Assembly (NCBI GenBank): GCA_013433145.1
Contig: CM024191.1
Location: 5,596,501-5,660,500, forward strand
Direction: 5' to 3'
Source of the DNA: Ascaris suum
Lineage: Eukaryota; Nematoda; Chromadorea; Rhabditida; Ascarididae
Length of the DNA stretch: 64,000 bases
The notes beneath the pieces are model-generated. The model saw only the letters and a list, made by a program, of their open reading frames with translations. It did not search any database and had not been told where the DNA came from. This document shows positions 15,001 to 27,000 of the stretch, in pieces. The stretch's first letter is position 1, and the number at the start of each line of letters is the position of its first letter. A program made the translations under genes and the position numbers.

Positions 15001-15391
15001 CAATCATCAAGCCAAAAACAATTAAAGTTGCTTCAACAGCTCCTGAGCAAATGTCTCCTCTCCTTGAACCATCCGAAGCAGCGTTAGTCACATTAGAACA
15101 ATCCTAAATTCTTGTCAGTAATATTCCATTGATTTCCCTTCAGAAAAACGAAAACAAACAATTTCTTGCCTTTTATGTTAAAATAGCCCTATTGCAATAA
15201 ATCCGAAGAGATATAAAAGTCATTGAAAGAGGCGAAAAGATGCAAAGCGTTAAAACCTCGAAAATATGACAAACCTCGCTGGGATAGCTGAGACTAAAGA
15301 GATCGAGACGATTTTCATTCCATTGTTCGACGAGTCGCCGAAGTTGCTCACGCTCTGCGGGTGTCGCAACTTGACATGCCAACATCGGCAT
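3011..15391 (-). CDS. afd-1: Afadin homologue (RA1-RA2-FHA part), 3' end off window
   Basis: Afadin (AF-6/Canoe) is an actin-binding scaffold of cell junctions that binds Ras/Rap GTPases. Exons, 5' to 3': 15391-15275, 13938-13793, 13149-12987, 12682-12583, 11618-11469, 10891-10734, 9118-8830, 8007-7811, 6364-6272 and about 3227-3011. Phases agree through the ninth exon. The N-terminus has the conserved NRLDLF segment. RA1 (about residues 40-141) contains HGVMRFYFQ, TKCIRVSSTATT and LVQLNWHKDDREGRF. A basic linker (KREKKELKKKHQR) and the family motif TFTRTISNPE follow. RA2 starts at about 227 (KVYGYELLPSRPYV, YGLDKEN). An FHA domain (about 385-471) includes GVTEVGS and VNGEMIHE. The tenth exon carries an ETTF motif found just after the FHA in animal afadins. 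Its phase does not join exon 9, so a small exon is probably missing between 3.2 and 6.3 kb. The DIL and PDZ exons are not in the window. ATG 15391 gives 39 residues before DLE, close to vertebrate afadin; an in-frame ATG at 15418 is possible. Confidence 0.9.
3228..6271. other. afd-1 intron(s) with an unresolved small exon
   Basis: AT-rich intronic DNA. The phase clash between the flanking afd-1 exons suggests a small exon that I could not place. A G-rich block lies at 4823-4879. Confidence 0.5.
4823..4879 (+). repeat. G-rich purine block (quadruplex candidate)
   Basis: Contains at least five runs of four or five G with short spacers on the plus strand, within an AT-rich afd-1 intron. Confidence 0.6.
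10682..10697 (+). repeat. Poly(C) tract, 16 nt
   Basis: In the afd-1 intron, about 35 bp past the donor of the RA2 exon; G on the transcribed RNA sense strand. Confidence 0.95.
11720..11734 (+). repeat. Poly(C) tract, 15 nt
   Basis: In an afd-1 intron about 100 bp before the exon starting at 11618; G on the sense strand. Confidence 0.95.
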
Positions 15392-18300
15392 TCCTTCAAT
15401 ATCCACACATCCGTCCATATGAATATGCGCTATTGTACATACCAACATGCCCACATACATACAGGTACGTCCGCAAACATCGTCCGACAATTAAAAATAC
15501 TTGGTGGTGGCGCATTAACCACATTTTAACGTGGGCAAACTAACGATTGTGCAGCACAGGCTTTGCTGTTCGCGCATCGAAACTTCCGCCGATAAAAGGT
15601 AAGGGAGGTGGGACTGCATAGCGCACGACTTTACTGATAAGATTTCGCTGATTTTGATGGAAGATTTTTTCCGCGTCAAAGACTCTAAAGTTGCAAGAGG
15701 GGCTTATACTGGGAAAAAAATACATGCAAAAGAAAATGTATTTGATGGAACAGTAGAAGATATAACAGACAACAGAATTTTGCTAAAGAAATTAGCGAGA
15801 GGCCATTTCCGCCGCGGATATTTTTAGTAAGCTATGGTCAGTTCCGCGATGGTCAGTGCAACATATTGGACTAGAATGTTTGAGGAATGGAAAATTCTTA
15901 TCTTAAACGAAAAAAAAAAAACAACGACCACGTTCAATTACTACAGCAGCACTACTTAAAGCATTTCTCAAAAAGCATTATCGCACGTTTCCTTTAACGT
16001 ACTGCAGTGTTATATTCTAAAAAGCATTTAGAACGTTATCGACAGCTTTCTGTAAGGTCGTGTAAACCGATCTTGAAGTACTGGACTTCACATGCATAAC
16101 ACAACACTTGTCACCTGATATGATCAAGTGTGAAAGGCTCAAATAATTTGCATATCTCGTTCATTCATAATAAGTACATATCGCATATTAAGAAGGGTTG
16201 TATTGGAGTTGAACAACGAGCAAATATTGAAACGAGTTTATATCATCGTCGACGTGCTCGCAAGAATGCCAAATGTTTGCATCAAGAGCATCCGACTGAC
16301 GTTCAATAAGCCCAAATTGCGTTTTGTGTAACAGTTTCGAGTGTCTTTCAAATGGAAAACATTAAAACCCATCGGAGGAAAAGTACTAACGACACAAAAG
16401 AGTACTGCTATATCCGCCGTTCACTTCAGGCCATAGCCATATGCATCTGCGCCTCATAATTTGTATATTAAACTAAACAAATAGAACTTGGTGACGAGGT
16501 GAAGTACCGACCCCAAAAAAGTGGGATGTGTATGGTTGCAAGATCTCTGGTTGCAAGCCAAGACTCAAACTGCATCCAACGGTTGTGGGGTTAGAGGAAA
16601 AGGATGGTGAAGCTGATAGGTGGGATGAGTGTAGACAGATGAGGGAGAGCGGGGAGGGATGAGAGAAGGGGGAATGCCGATGCAAAGAACACGACGCGAA
16701 CTAAAGTTTGGCATCTTCGATGAGGACTGAACGAGAAGTTCATTTCGCGCTTAGAAAAGAAAAAACGTACAACAGCGTCAATCCTGCATGCGTTATAACG
16801 AAGATTTGACAGTACCATCATATAAATAATAAAAGAAATAGTAATTACTAACTCATAGAGGAGGGTGAGCCTAAATTATTTGTACTGTAAGCCTTGACCG
16901 TTTATTACCTACAGGTATTCGAGGTGCTGTTAAGATGAAGACTTCTGAAGGTCACTTGTAGGTTTCGTAACTCTTATAAAGGTCAGAACTACTGAAGTTT
17001 CAATCTCTTCCCTTCTTATGCTTCCAACATAGGTTTACTTTTGCTTCATAATTGAACTTTCTAACAACAATAAGATATTCAAATCATAATAAACCATAGC
17101 CGGATGGATGTGATATAATCTATAGAGATCAAAAAACACCTTATTAATAATTCACATGTTTCTGCCTTCGCTATCTGTGATGCGTTATTGTGTAGCTAAG
17201 CTTGCTCCAAACACTAAACCTTTCAGATGAGGAAACAGGCGGTAAAAATAGTTCACAGAAAACGACATGCTATCGTCCCGTCCATCTCGGCATCCTCTTC
17301 ACGACAAATGCGCCAAAGCAGATCATTTCCTTTTCAATGCTACAATCATGAACGACCAGAATACTATGTTCTATCATTTATAAACCCCTTTGCCCTCTCA
17401 CAACTCTCGTCTCGGATATAAACTGCTTGCGCCGCCACTCCACGATGACTCTAATCCCCGAGAGTGGACGAGGAAGCGCATTATTGTGAACATAGTTGTG
17501 GGCGTGCAAGAACATATCCAAACGGTGTTCGATTAAGTCATTCCGCAAACGTGCTCTCACAGAAGTAAGGCGACGTTTGAAGATACTAGCAGTGAATCGA
17601 CGTCAACGGTGAATGGACGATGTAACTATAAACCTTGCAGCTACACAAATTCAGGCTTTGCTTCTATTGGGAAATTAAAATGTTTGAATTTTTTTAAAAA
17701 ATTTGCATATAAATGCAAAATAATATTCCGAGCATCATATTTTAAATCACACAGTGCTAAATCTATTTCGAAATTTCTCTGAGATCATGAGTGCCCTTCT
17801 ACGAAGAGTGTAACCATAAGCTAGGTCGATTTTGAGAGTCTTCGAAACCATAAGTCCCGAGATTATACAAATGAGGAAATACAACATAGGCGTTGCATTA
17901 ATAATGCGTATAGAACGAAAACATTGCAACCAGAGAAACGTTACAGAATTTGATGGCCAAAAAAAAGGCCAAGACTTAACCGTTGTGGCAGAAATCAACC
18001 TTCATCCCTCTCCCCCACTCATATTATTCCTATTTTGAGATGTTATTTTAGATAAACTCTGCAAATGTAAAATAATGGTAAAACAAGAGTAAAAGAGTAC
18101 CATAAAGAGTAGACGAAAGTGGAAAGAGTAATACAAATAAGGAATTATCTTCTTTCTCACACAATGAAAACAGTATAAAATTATTGCACTTCACTTTACG
18201 AAATTACTTCCCAGATAGTCGCCAATCACTCATTTTGACGAGCAATCGAACGTTTCAAAAAAAAGATGGAAAAATTAGCTTGTTCCGTCACTCTTAGTTA

Positions 18301-21047
18301 GTGAATTTAGAAAAGTGAAGCGATGTTTCTTTAAAAGGATTTTCACCTCATTCCACTAACCTGAGCTTATTAACTACCTTCTAGTCAGTAAACTAGGAAT
18401 ATTTTAGAGTCTTATTGGGTTTTTGCACTCCGTCCCGTTCTGGGAATTGTGGTCACTCCTTGAGGATGTGTACAACGACAGGATATTCGACTGAAATCTA
18501 GCATGTTCAACAATTTTCCTCCTCTTGCACCTAGAAGTTACCATAGATACTAATGGAGGTGCTCAGCTAAAGCAGACACACATGACGGTAAAATATTGAG
18601 ACGAAAGTTCAACTTCAAGTCATTTTTTATTCATTGAAGATGAGGAAATTTCAATAAACGTTTTCTTCAAAGAATACGATTACATGCTGCAAGCAGCAAG
18701 CTGCTGTAAAAGGAATGCGACGTCGACGTTTCAATAAAGGTTCGATGATATGTGAACTATCGACCTAGCAACTAGCAATACACATCGCTGAAGACACATA
18801 CACACATAGTTTATTTATCTACTTCAACAGAAAACATCAGCGAATCCAAAGAAATATGTGCATATTTCACAAAGGAGCACCGGAAGCGTTCAATTATGAA
18901 CGCTAAAAAAAGATATGAAATAATTGTATCATAAAAGTGTGCGCATTAAAAAAACCCATCAACAACACTCAAAATGTTTGAATACAACACTTCCATAGTC
19001 AAAAAATTGACCATACACGGGTACACCAAATCGGTGGACAATGATACGTAATAATGTGCACTGAACAAAAAAAAAATCACGTACTACAATCTCATCATTA
19101 TTGGCTTATGAAGCAAAATACACTTCTTGAAGTTTTATCCCATCCCCTCCCCTCATCTTTATGGGCTGCGATTGTACCAAAATGAGGAATTTTACTGAAG
19201 TGATGGATTCTCTAATAAAAGCGAATCTCCCAATCAAGACGCCGTTAGAGAAGACCACAAATTAATCGGGACCGGGCAGGATGAAGAGATGGGATCTCCC
19301 TCAATATCACCTGCATATCACAACGAACCTAATAAATATCACCTGCACGAAAATGAATTCTGAACCAGAATGAAGAACGATCCCCGTAAGCAATTTTTAG
19401 TGGTGGCCATAGTCAACTACGTGGAGTCAACGAAGCACAGTTAAAGGGATGCTTCAAAAGCGCTCCGTGCAGCAACACTTATTGTTGTAGCAGCCAACTA
19501 GTATAACCTCCATATGCTTCATCCCTAAGCAAACACTGAGAGGAATTGGCGTCTTATGCGCTTGGTTCCTTAAATGTGTTGACTAGGAAGTACAGAGTTA
19601 CATCAACGTACTCGTTCACATGTTTTGGCGGGGAAAAAAAAAGAAAGAAACGATCAGTGGTCTCTGATGAAATTGCAAACTCGCCATATTATAAAGGAAA
19701 AATTTGAAGTCGACCCTCAAAAATCGAATTCAGTTCATTTCCGCTGAATTCACGAACGCAATTTCTGGAAAAAAAAACCTGGAACTTTGCCAAAAAAAAT
19801 GGAACACTGTTCCAACTGTAGCGACAAAAAAAAAACTACATGCCATTATTCTATAAGTAATTTCTCACTTACATAAAGAAAATCGTATCCCACAAAAGAA
19901 AAAAAAAATCGATACTCTTAATAAAAAAAAAATTTTTTTTTCTGCATTAATGCATTTTGCTTCATCTACTATATATATATACAAAACATTATCCCGTCAA
20001 AAATATTGTGACTTAGAAACGTAACCACAATAGAAATGATTAAAAAATAATAATGATCTCATATAAATGATGCGTAAAAATCTGTTAAAAAAGAAAAAAG
20101 AACGTAACGTTACCTATAACATATTCTATCATTATTTCATCATAATTAATAACTTTTTAAAATAATACATTCTATCATTAAATACATTCTATAAAAATAC
20201 ATTCATAAAATCGTTGTAAAACATAATACTCGTTTTTTTTTTTAATTCTTTTTTTTTTTTCTAGGAACGATGAGCGTTTTTGCGCTATAACTTCATCAAT
20301 AAAAAGTTCTTTAAAATGCGCTATATTCCATGAGAACTTCAACGACTGGCTAAGCTCGTAAAGTTTTATCATCCCTATCTAGTCGACATATTGGCGCAAC
20401 AAAATTGGTGATTGATACTGACTGATGTCCAGCCCATCCGACGAATTAAATGCCCAATCACCCTCTCACCTACCACCTAAATTTTATTTTTCCGTATCAC
20501 AAATATACAATGCTTGTGTTTACAAACGTAGTGATAGGAAGCAAAATAAACTCGTTTGCAAAGAAAAACCTCAACAAAGCAATGAATGAATACCCAATGA
20601 TAGATCAGAAGCAAGGCGCACGAAAGGAGAGGATCCGCTACCCAAAAGTGCCATAAAACCCAAAATTAAAAATAGTTACGATTCAGAAGGTCGTGGATTT
20701 ATTTTTTTCAAATGGCCGTTAAGCACTGAAATTGCATTTATTAGTTCTTTGTTCATAGTCAATGTCATGATCGCTGAAATATTACACCTTCAACCCTTCT
20801 CCAACTCCTCCCTGCTCCTCATCGAACAAAAGTGCTGCCTTTGCACCTGCGTGTCTCAGAGCTGTCTCCAAATATGATGTAAAGATCGCCATGCGCAATC
20901 GCATCAAGCATGCTAGTCACTTTGGTTACTCGGGTTTACTTCTCTCCAAATACTGCCCACAGATGGCGTACGCGTTCAGTGGTCACGCAGCAAACGCGTT
21001 GATAAGCTGATCCGATGCAATCAACGATCGACCAAATAGAAGCGTCG
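15392..21047. other. Intergenic: rege-1 3' flank and afd-1 5' flank
   Basis: No exon with both splice sites and a recognisable product was found. A possible rege-1 AATAAA (minus strand) lies near 20736-20741, about 310 bp past its stop. An untranslated or trans-spliced afd-1 leader could lie just above 15391. The remainder is AT-rich with short homopolymers. Confidence 0.5.
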
Positions 21048-24000
21048 CTACGAGTCGAAACCTTTCTGCAGCTCAATGATACGCGCACACAGTTTCTGCG
21101 GGTCATTCTCGTTGGGATGTGCCTCCATGACCGCAATTACCACTGCCTCGGGAAAAAGTTGACAAAGAAGACCCTGCAGGCGAGCACGATCGTCTGTACA
21201 ACGATTCATCGGTTCGGCACGGCATCTGAAAGAAGTAATCGCAGATGCTGTTCATCTTATCACTAGTCAACTACTCAAGCCTTTTATGGTTTTCACAGAG
21301 TCAAACAAAATAAACATTCCCCCATCTCATCGTAAAACAACATCAAACGCAGCCAATCTACGCATCCCACATACATACAACCTCCCCTATAGTGTTTGAA
21401 TGTGACGACGTCTCGATACCAATTAGCACCGATCGCATTCAGACTTGCAATTAGTCTTGTTCATTTCATATCGAAAAACAAGCAAAACAGTAATAGATTT
21501 TCGCCTCAAAACACAAGACGTTAGTAGCAATGAAGTGAAAATGAAGTGCTCACCGGGTCAACGGACCAACACTCAGCTCCGATTCTCCCCATACAGCCGT
21601 CGATGGAGCGAATAGATGCGAACTGTTCGATGAGAGCTCAACGCCTGCAAAGATGCATTCGGTTTTTGTAAAACTATTCGCATATTGCTCTACACACAGC
21701 AAACCGAAATGGAATCGCAAACTTCCTCTTCAACTTAAGGAATGCAAGGCGAAAGAAAACTCAGCAAAGTTTTGCTTATCCTTTTGAGACTTTTTTCCGC
21801 TAAAAACTTTGGAAACGGACTTACATACCTGTACTTATTGATTATTGAGTACATGCGACCGCCGTCGACCTCCTTTTTGTTAACAGTAATAGATCCTCGT
21901 CATCTCAACCAACTAATATCTGTCAAAGAATGTCCACAACAAGAAAAACTTCAGTGACCTGCTAGCAGAACCCCAATTCAGCAACCAGCCACTACAAACA
22001 ACCTTTACTAGAGTAAAACTTATCTTAGCCACAAGAATTAAGACACTGGGTTAGCAAAACAACCTGTAACTGAAGAGTCGGGGAGCGGTACAAAAACGGA
22101 AGGCGCGAGAGGCCGGCGCGCAAAACAATCGTTGACGAGGCTACACACCGAACTGCTACGATCGCATGACTGCACACTACCATCAGGGCACGATGGTGCT
22201 ACCAGCGGTGACTGCTGACGCACCGGTGCTGAGAGATTTCGACTGAGAGAACAATGCGCTGCCCATCCAAATGAAATCTGTGGCCTAACTACGCGTTCCT
22301 CCGTTCGATGTCCTCCGCTAATGCCCATACAGTTCGTTGCACCGGTTGCCTATATAATACATAAACAGACACCCAGAAACAAGAATATCAACCACAGCAA
22401 CTGCAATAACAAGTCATAAAATGCAAAATCTTTATGCACTAAACAATAAGGTTATGCGAAGAAAAAAAATTTAATGAGAGGCATCTAAGTGGAATGTATT
22501 CAAAATTAAATTTCCTGGACAATCGAAGAAGAATGGTTAAAACTCAACTGGCTTTCTCTGATAGATGGAGCCAGAGCACCTATCACTCACTGTTGCACGT
22601 CCCATTTTGACAACCCATTAAGGAGGACGCTATCAGCATCGTCATGTTTGCAGCCTCGTGCTGGAGAAGCAATATCAGCGAGAGAAAAATTCTGCTTAGT
22701 TAAAGAAATTACATCACTATTCACCAGTAAAACCTAACAAAGAAGAGAGAAAGATGAACGACAAAAACTAAACGATACTATTTCTGTGCGGTCATTACTA
22801 GGACGAAGTGCCATATACATGCATCATAAAATTTACCACAATTTCGGTGAGATTCTTATGCGAATGAGCTCCATCCGGCATCGAGACGTTGAGACTTTTC
22901 GTTCGAGCGACCGCCGAATGCCCACTCGTTTCCTGGCTAACACTATCGCACGGCAATGAAGGACCTCAAGCAGAAGAACGATATCAGTCAAGAAACTTAA
23001 TGCGTTCACGTCTACGATACGTGAGGATGCACAGAACACTTCACGGTCGTATGATTTACCTCTGGTGTTGTATTGTTCCCAGTTTTCTCCTAATACTCTA
23101 ACGCATTTTTGCAGTTGATTGTTAACAGGATCGTAATGAACACCTCCACCTCTAGTGAAATCCATGTACCCGATCTCGGGCACATATTCTAAGGGAAAGA
23201 AGAAACGAACTCTGATTTGCACCGTTTAAAAGAATGAGAGAAAGGGGTTAGCACAGTCCCATTTTCTAGCTGCTACACGAAACGAAAAAAAATCGCCAAA
23301 TATCTAGTGGCCAGATATTTTTAAACTACAAATTCTAACAAAACAATCTGAACTTGCTTAGCCTCTACCGCTAAAAGTTAGGAAATGCGTAGGTGTGTCT
23401 CGTGGAGCAAAATTGGGAGTTCGCACAAAACCACAGAACTCCTAACATCAGGCGATATGCCTTCCTTAATTTACAGTTAAGATCACAGCCCGGTTTGCCT
23501 CGCAAAGGTCGAATTTCACAAACACAGATAGTATAGACGCAAATTTCCCTGGCTGCTATTCAAAACGATTGCAAACAGTAAGCGGGTTGCTCGGCCGAAC
23601 AATGAACATATCGGGGAAACGGATTTCTGCAAGAGACGGTTCCAACAAACTGCTTCCCATTTCCAAAATGGCATTCGCTTCATCATGTGTTGAAGGGCAC
23701 AAATTATTCTTTCTTCGAAAAACAAGTAAAAATCGCAATGGGAAATATTTCAGTCTATTGCGAGAGGAAAAAAAGCAGGGAGGAAATGAAGATTAAGGAG
23801 CATTTCGATAAGAGAATGAATAAAACTGCTTCCTCCCACTAGGAAAATGAATCGAGGAACGTCTCAACTGTGTTCTCCTCTGATCTTCCTCGACTGCTCG
23901 TTATTTAGGTGTACTCGCTGAGTTTGGTTCGATATTGTAAACTCATTGTCGTTGCATATCTGAGAAAGACTTGAAAATGTTTTGCGTACCTCTAACATAA

Positions 24001-27000
24001 AACTACTAAGCAATCGTTTATGACATTGATCGAGTCAACTCTCGAATACGATAAACAAATCTGATCGCCGTATTTGAAGTTGCATCAAGAGATCGTTCGA
24101 CAAGTTCAGAAATACTTCACAAGAACTGCATTCAGGAAAAAATTTACAGGATGCTAGTCTCCTGCTTATATTCCTTGTAGTACAGCTATGCAGAGCTCGA
24201 TTTATCTCTCCGTTATCAGATTGTGCGATAACCTCTTTGATGTATTCTCTATTTTCGTTACCACTAGACGTTCGCCAGCTTCATTTACACATGGTTATCA
24301 AGTGAGCCATAAACAGCTCTATTTCAATTTAGCAAAGCCTGTCTGATACACCGTATAGTATATCATGCTTGCCATTAACTACTAAATGAAAATATTTCGC
24401 TAAAACGTTTCTGCCTTTAATTACCGAATTTCAAACATCAACTGCGAGGCCATTTACGATTTTGCTTGCCAATTATATCCCATTCTTTTATGCATATTTA
24501 TGAATTATGCATCGTTCTACTATAATCTTTCACTTACCATTTTATTCTGTTTGATTCTTTCTTTCTATTCTCTATCCTTTAAGTAAGGATATTTTCGCAA
24601 AGCGAGAGGAATTCAAGTCCACATCACTTCCACAGTCGACTGAACCGAACTTTTGTTAGCAAAACAAGCACAACCACCAAAAGCATTCATTCGTGGCGAC
24701 TGCTCTCTTCTACGCCAACAACTTCTAAGAAAGGAGTTTGAAAGCGAATCACTTCAGGTCCTTTCTTATAAAAGGATGCTTCAAAAATAGCGAGCAATGA
24801 ATCCAACAAGAACTTTCATTTCACAAGTACTACACGCCAACCTGGATTCAACATTACGATCAATATATAATAAAGTCTTTCCTATCAAAAGAGGCAAGAA
24901 GACTCACGAGCAGAGAGACAGTGCTTGCGTTGTTGCTTGCCTTTCAAAAGACGTTCCGTCACACTGACATGTACACCGTTAGGTCGCTCTGGGTGAAAAT
25001 ACCTTAAATTAAATGCAATGATTCTAGACGCCGAAATACGCTTTTCTTCGTCCACCTTGCGCACTGCTTACCAGCGTCAGTAATATTTGTTACTTCCTTT
25101 ACCGTATTACAAGCGTTTGAAGTAATCCCTTTCTATAGCGTGAATATGTAAACAAACGTTCAGCCAGTTCACGTCATGTCGTGCATATGGTCAAGACATT
25201 AAACTACGCCACCTCGAAAATCAAGACTTCCCCAGCAGCGCTCTATGAACTGGAACATAGGCAACTGCCACTTAATAACTCTGCATATTCCCGACTTGAG
25301 GGAAAATAGCGAGCTGCACGCATCATTTGCACACCCTCTAGCAGTCGCATACATCATACAACTTATGTTTGCTGCCACTCAAGAGAACCCTCAGTAAACA
25401 AACCTAGTTTTTTGCATAAACGTGCGCGAGGGTCTCAAAATCCTTGCTTCGAATATAGGTTAGCCTATCAGAAGTGACCAATGAGCAAGTCTTAAAAGAG
25501 GGATAACAGAACATCAGAGCAATCACATCGAGCTGACTTTGAAAAAACAATGACGGCAATAAAGAAAGTCATAAAACAATGACCAAATGAAATATGGATC
25601 AGTTACTTGCACTTGTTGCCGTAGGTGCATTTGCGCGCGTACGGGCACAGCTGAGCCGATGGAGCCGGATTTCCTTTCGAAAGAAACTGGCCAGCTTCGG
25701 CCCGTGTCGTCCAAGAGGGTCATCCGGAGGCATGAACCTGTGGGATGCCTATTTGTAGTCGAATAGAGAGGAACAAGATTGGTCATCCACTCTCCAAGAC
25801 AGCAGTCATCAACAACGCTAACACGTGAAGCCACGAAGTTAAGCTATAAATAGTGAAGCTTTTACCCCCCCCCCCCCCAAAAAAAAAAGATTCTAGCTTC
25901 TAGTCAGACAACAAAATTTTAAAAAAGGATTGACGCTGTCTTAGAGTTTCAGTTGCAAACAATGCCCCTTTCTAATTGAATGGTACTAAGCGAAAACGAA
26001 GAGCGCAAAAAAGAAACAAGAAAAAGGTACGAACTTTCCATCTACAAACGAGTACATTAGCAGCCTCTGTTCGACGAGCTTCCGGTATTGGGGATTCTCT
26101 TTGACAAGGTCACGATACTCGTCGTTACTCACAATGACAGCATCCTTCTCCTCAGCAGTTTTCAGAATGTAACGATCGTCGTGGCAAACTATGCGACGCC
26201 CACCAATTCGTCGAGATGGTGTCCACACCTAAAGCGTCCTCACTCCATTTCGGCTCTGTCAATTCTCTTCATAAATGCCCCTTTAAAAAGTCCTAAAACA
26301 GCACTTCCAATTGAGAAGAGCTTTGAGCGCAAAGGTGGCAATAACCTGAGCCCACTATTATAAAACTATGCGAGGACAACATTTTAGGAGGAAAAACAAT
26401 GATGAATTTACAACTGCTGTTACACTTTTAAAAAACATTTGCGTTTATGGCATTCAACTTACAAGAACATTCTCGTCTTCAAGCTCAAGCAGAATGTGCT
26501 GATCTGTGATTGGACAGTCAGAGCGAGCAGCCTCACGACGAAATTGAGGCACAAACACGAGAATATCGGTGTGTCCACGATCTCTAAAGAACTGCACGCA
26601 CTCCCGAATGCCCCGACATGAGAACACTTCCTTACGACCATGACTGAAAAATCCACATTCATCCTGAACGAAGAGCTTAATGCATTGCATAAAGACCATA
26701 CAGTATTGTACTTAGTTGCACGATCGCTGTGCTAAAAAGAAATGAGTGAAAAAGCTTGTCGATCTCTCCTACCAAAGAACCTAAACGAGAACATGTGAGA
26801 ATCTTTAAAATGTTCCTTTCTTCCTTATACTTTGCAGTAATTTAATCGATGCATAAAAAATCGAAGCTCAGAACCTGAGTGAAATGCGGCCGCTGTGATA
26901 ACCAACAAAAAATTTTAAAAACGCAAAGCTAAGGGCTCTATTCAAATGAACTCGCTAAAACCATGAAAACAGATCTTATAGTCAAACAAAATGCGTGAAA

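Noticed and set aside
23516..23738. Possible rege-1 exon reading [18 protein letters not shown]
   Set aside because: It looks coding, but no acceptor gives a phase fitting its neighbours, and exon 24908-25002 joins exon 23060-23188 directly in phase.
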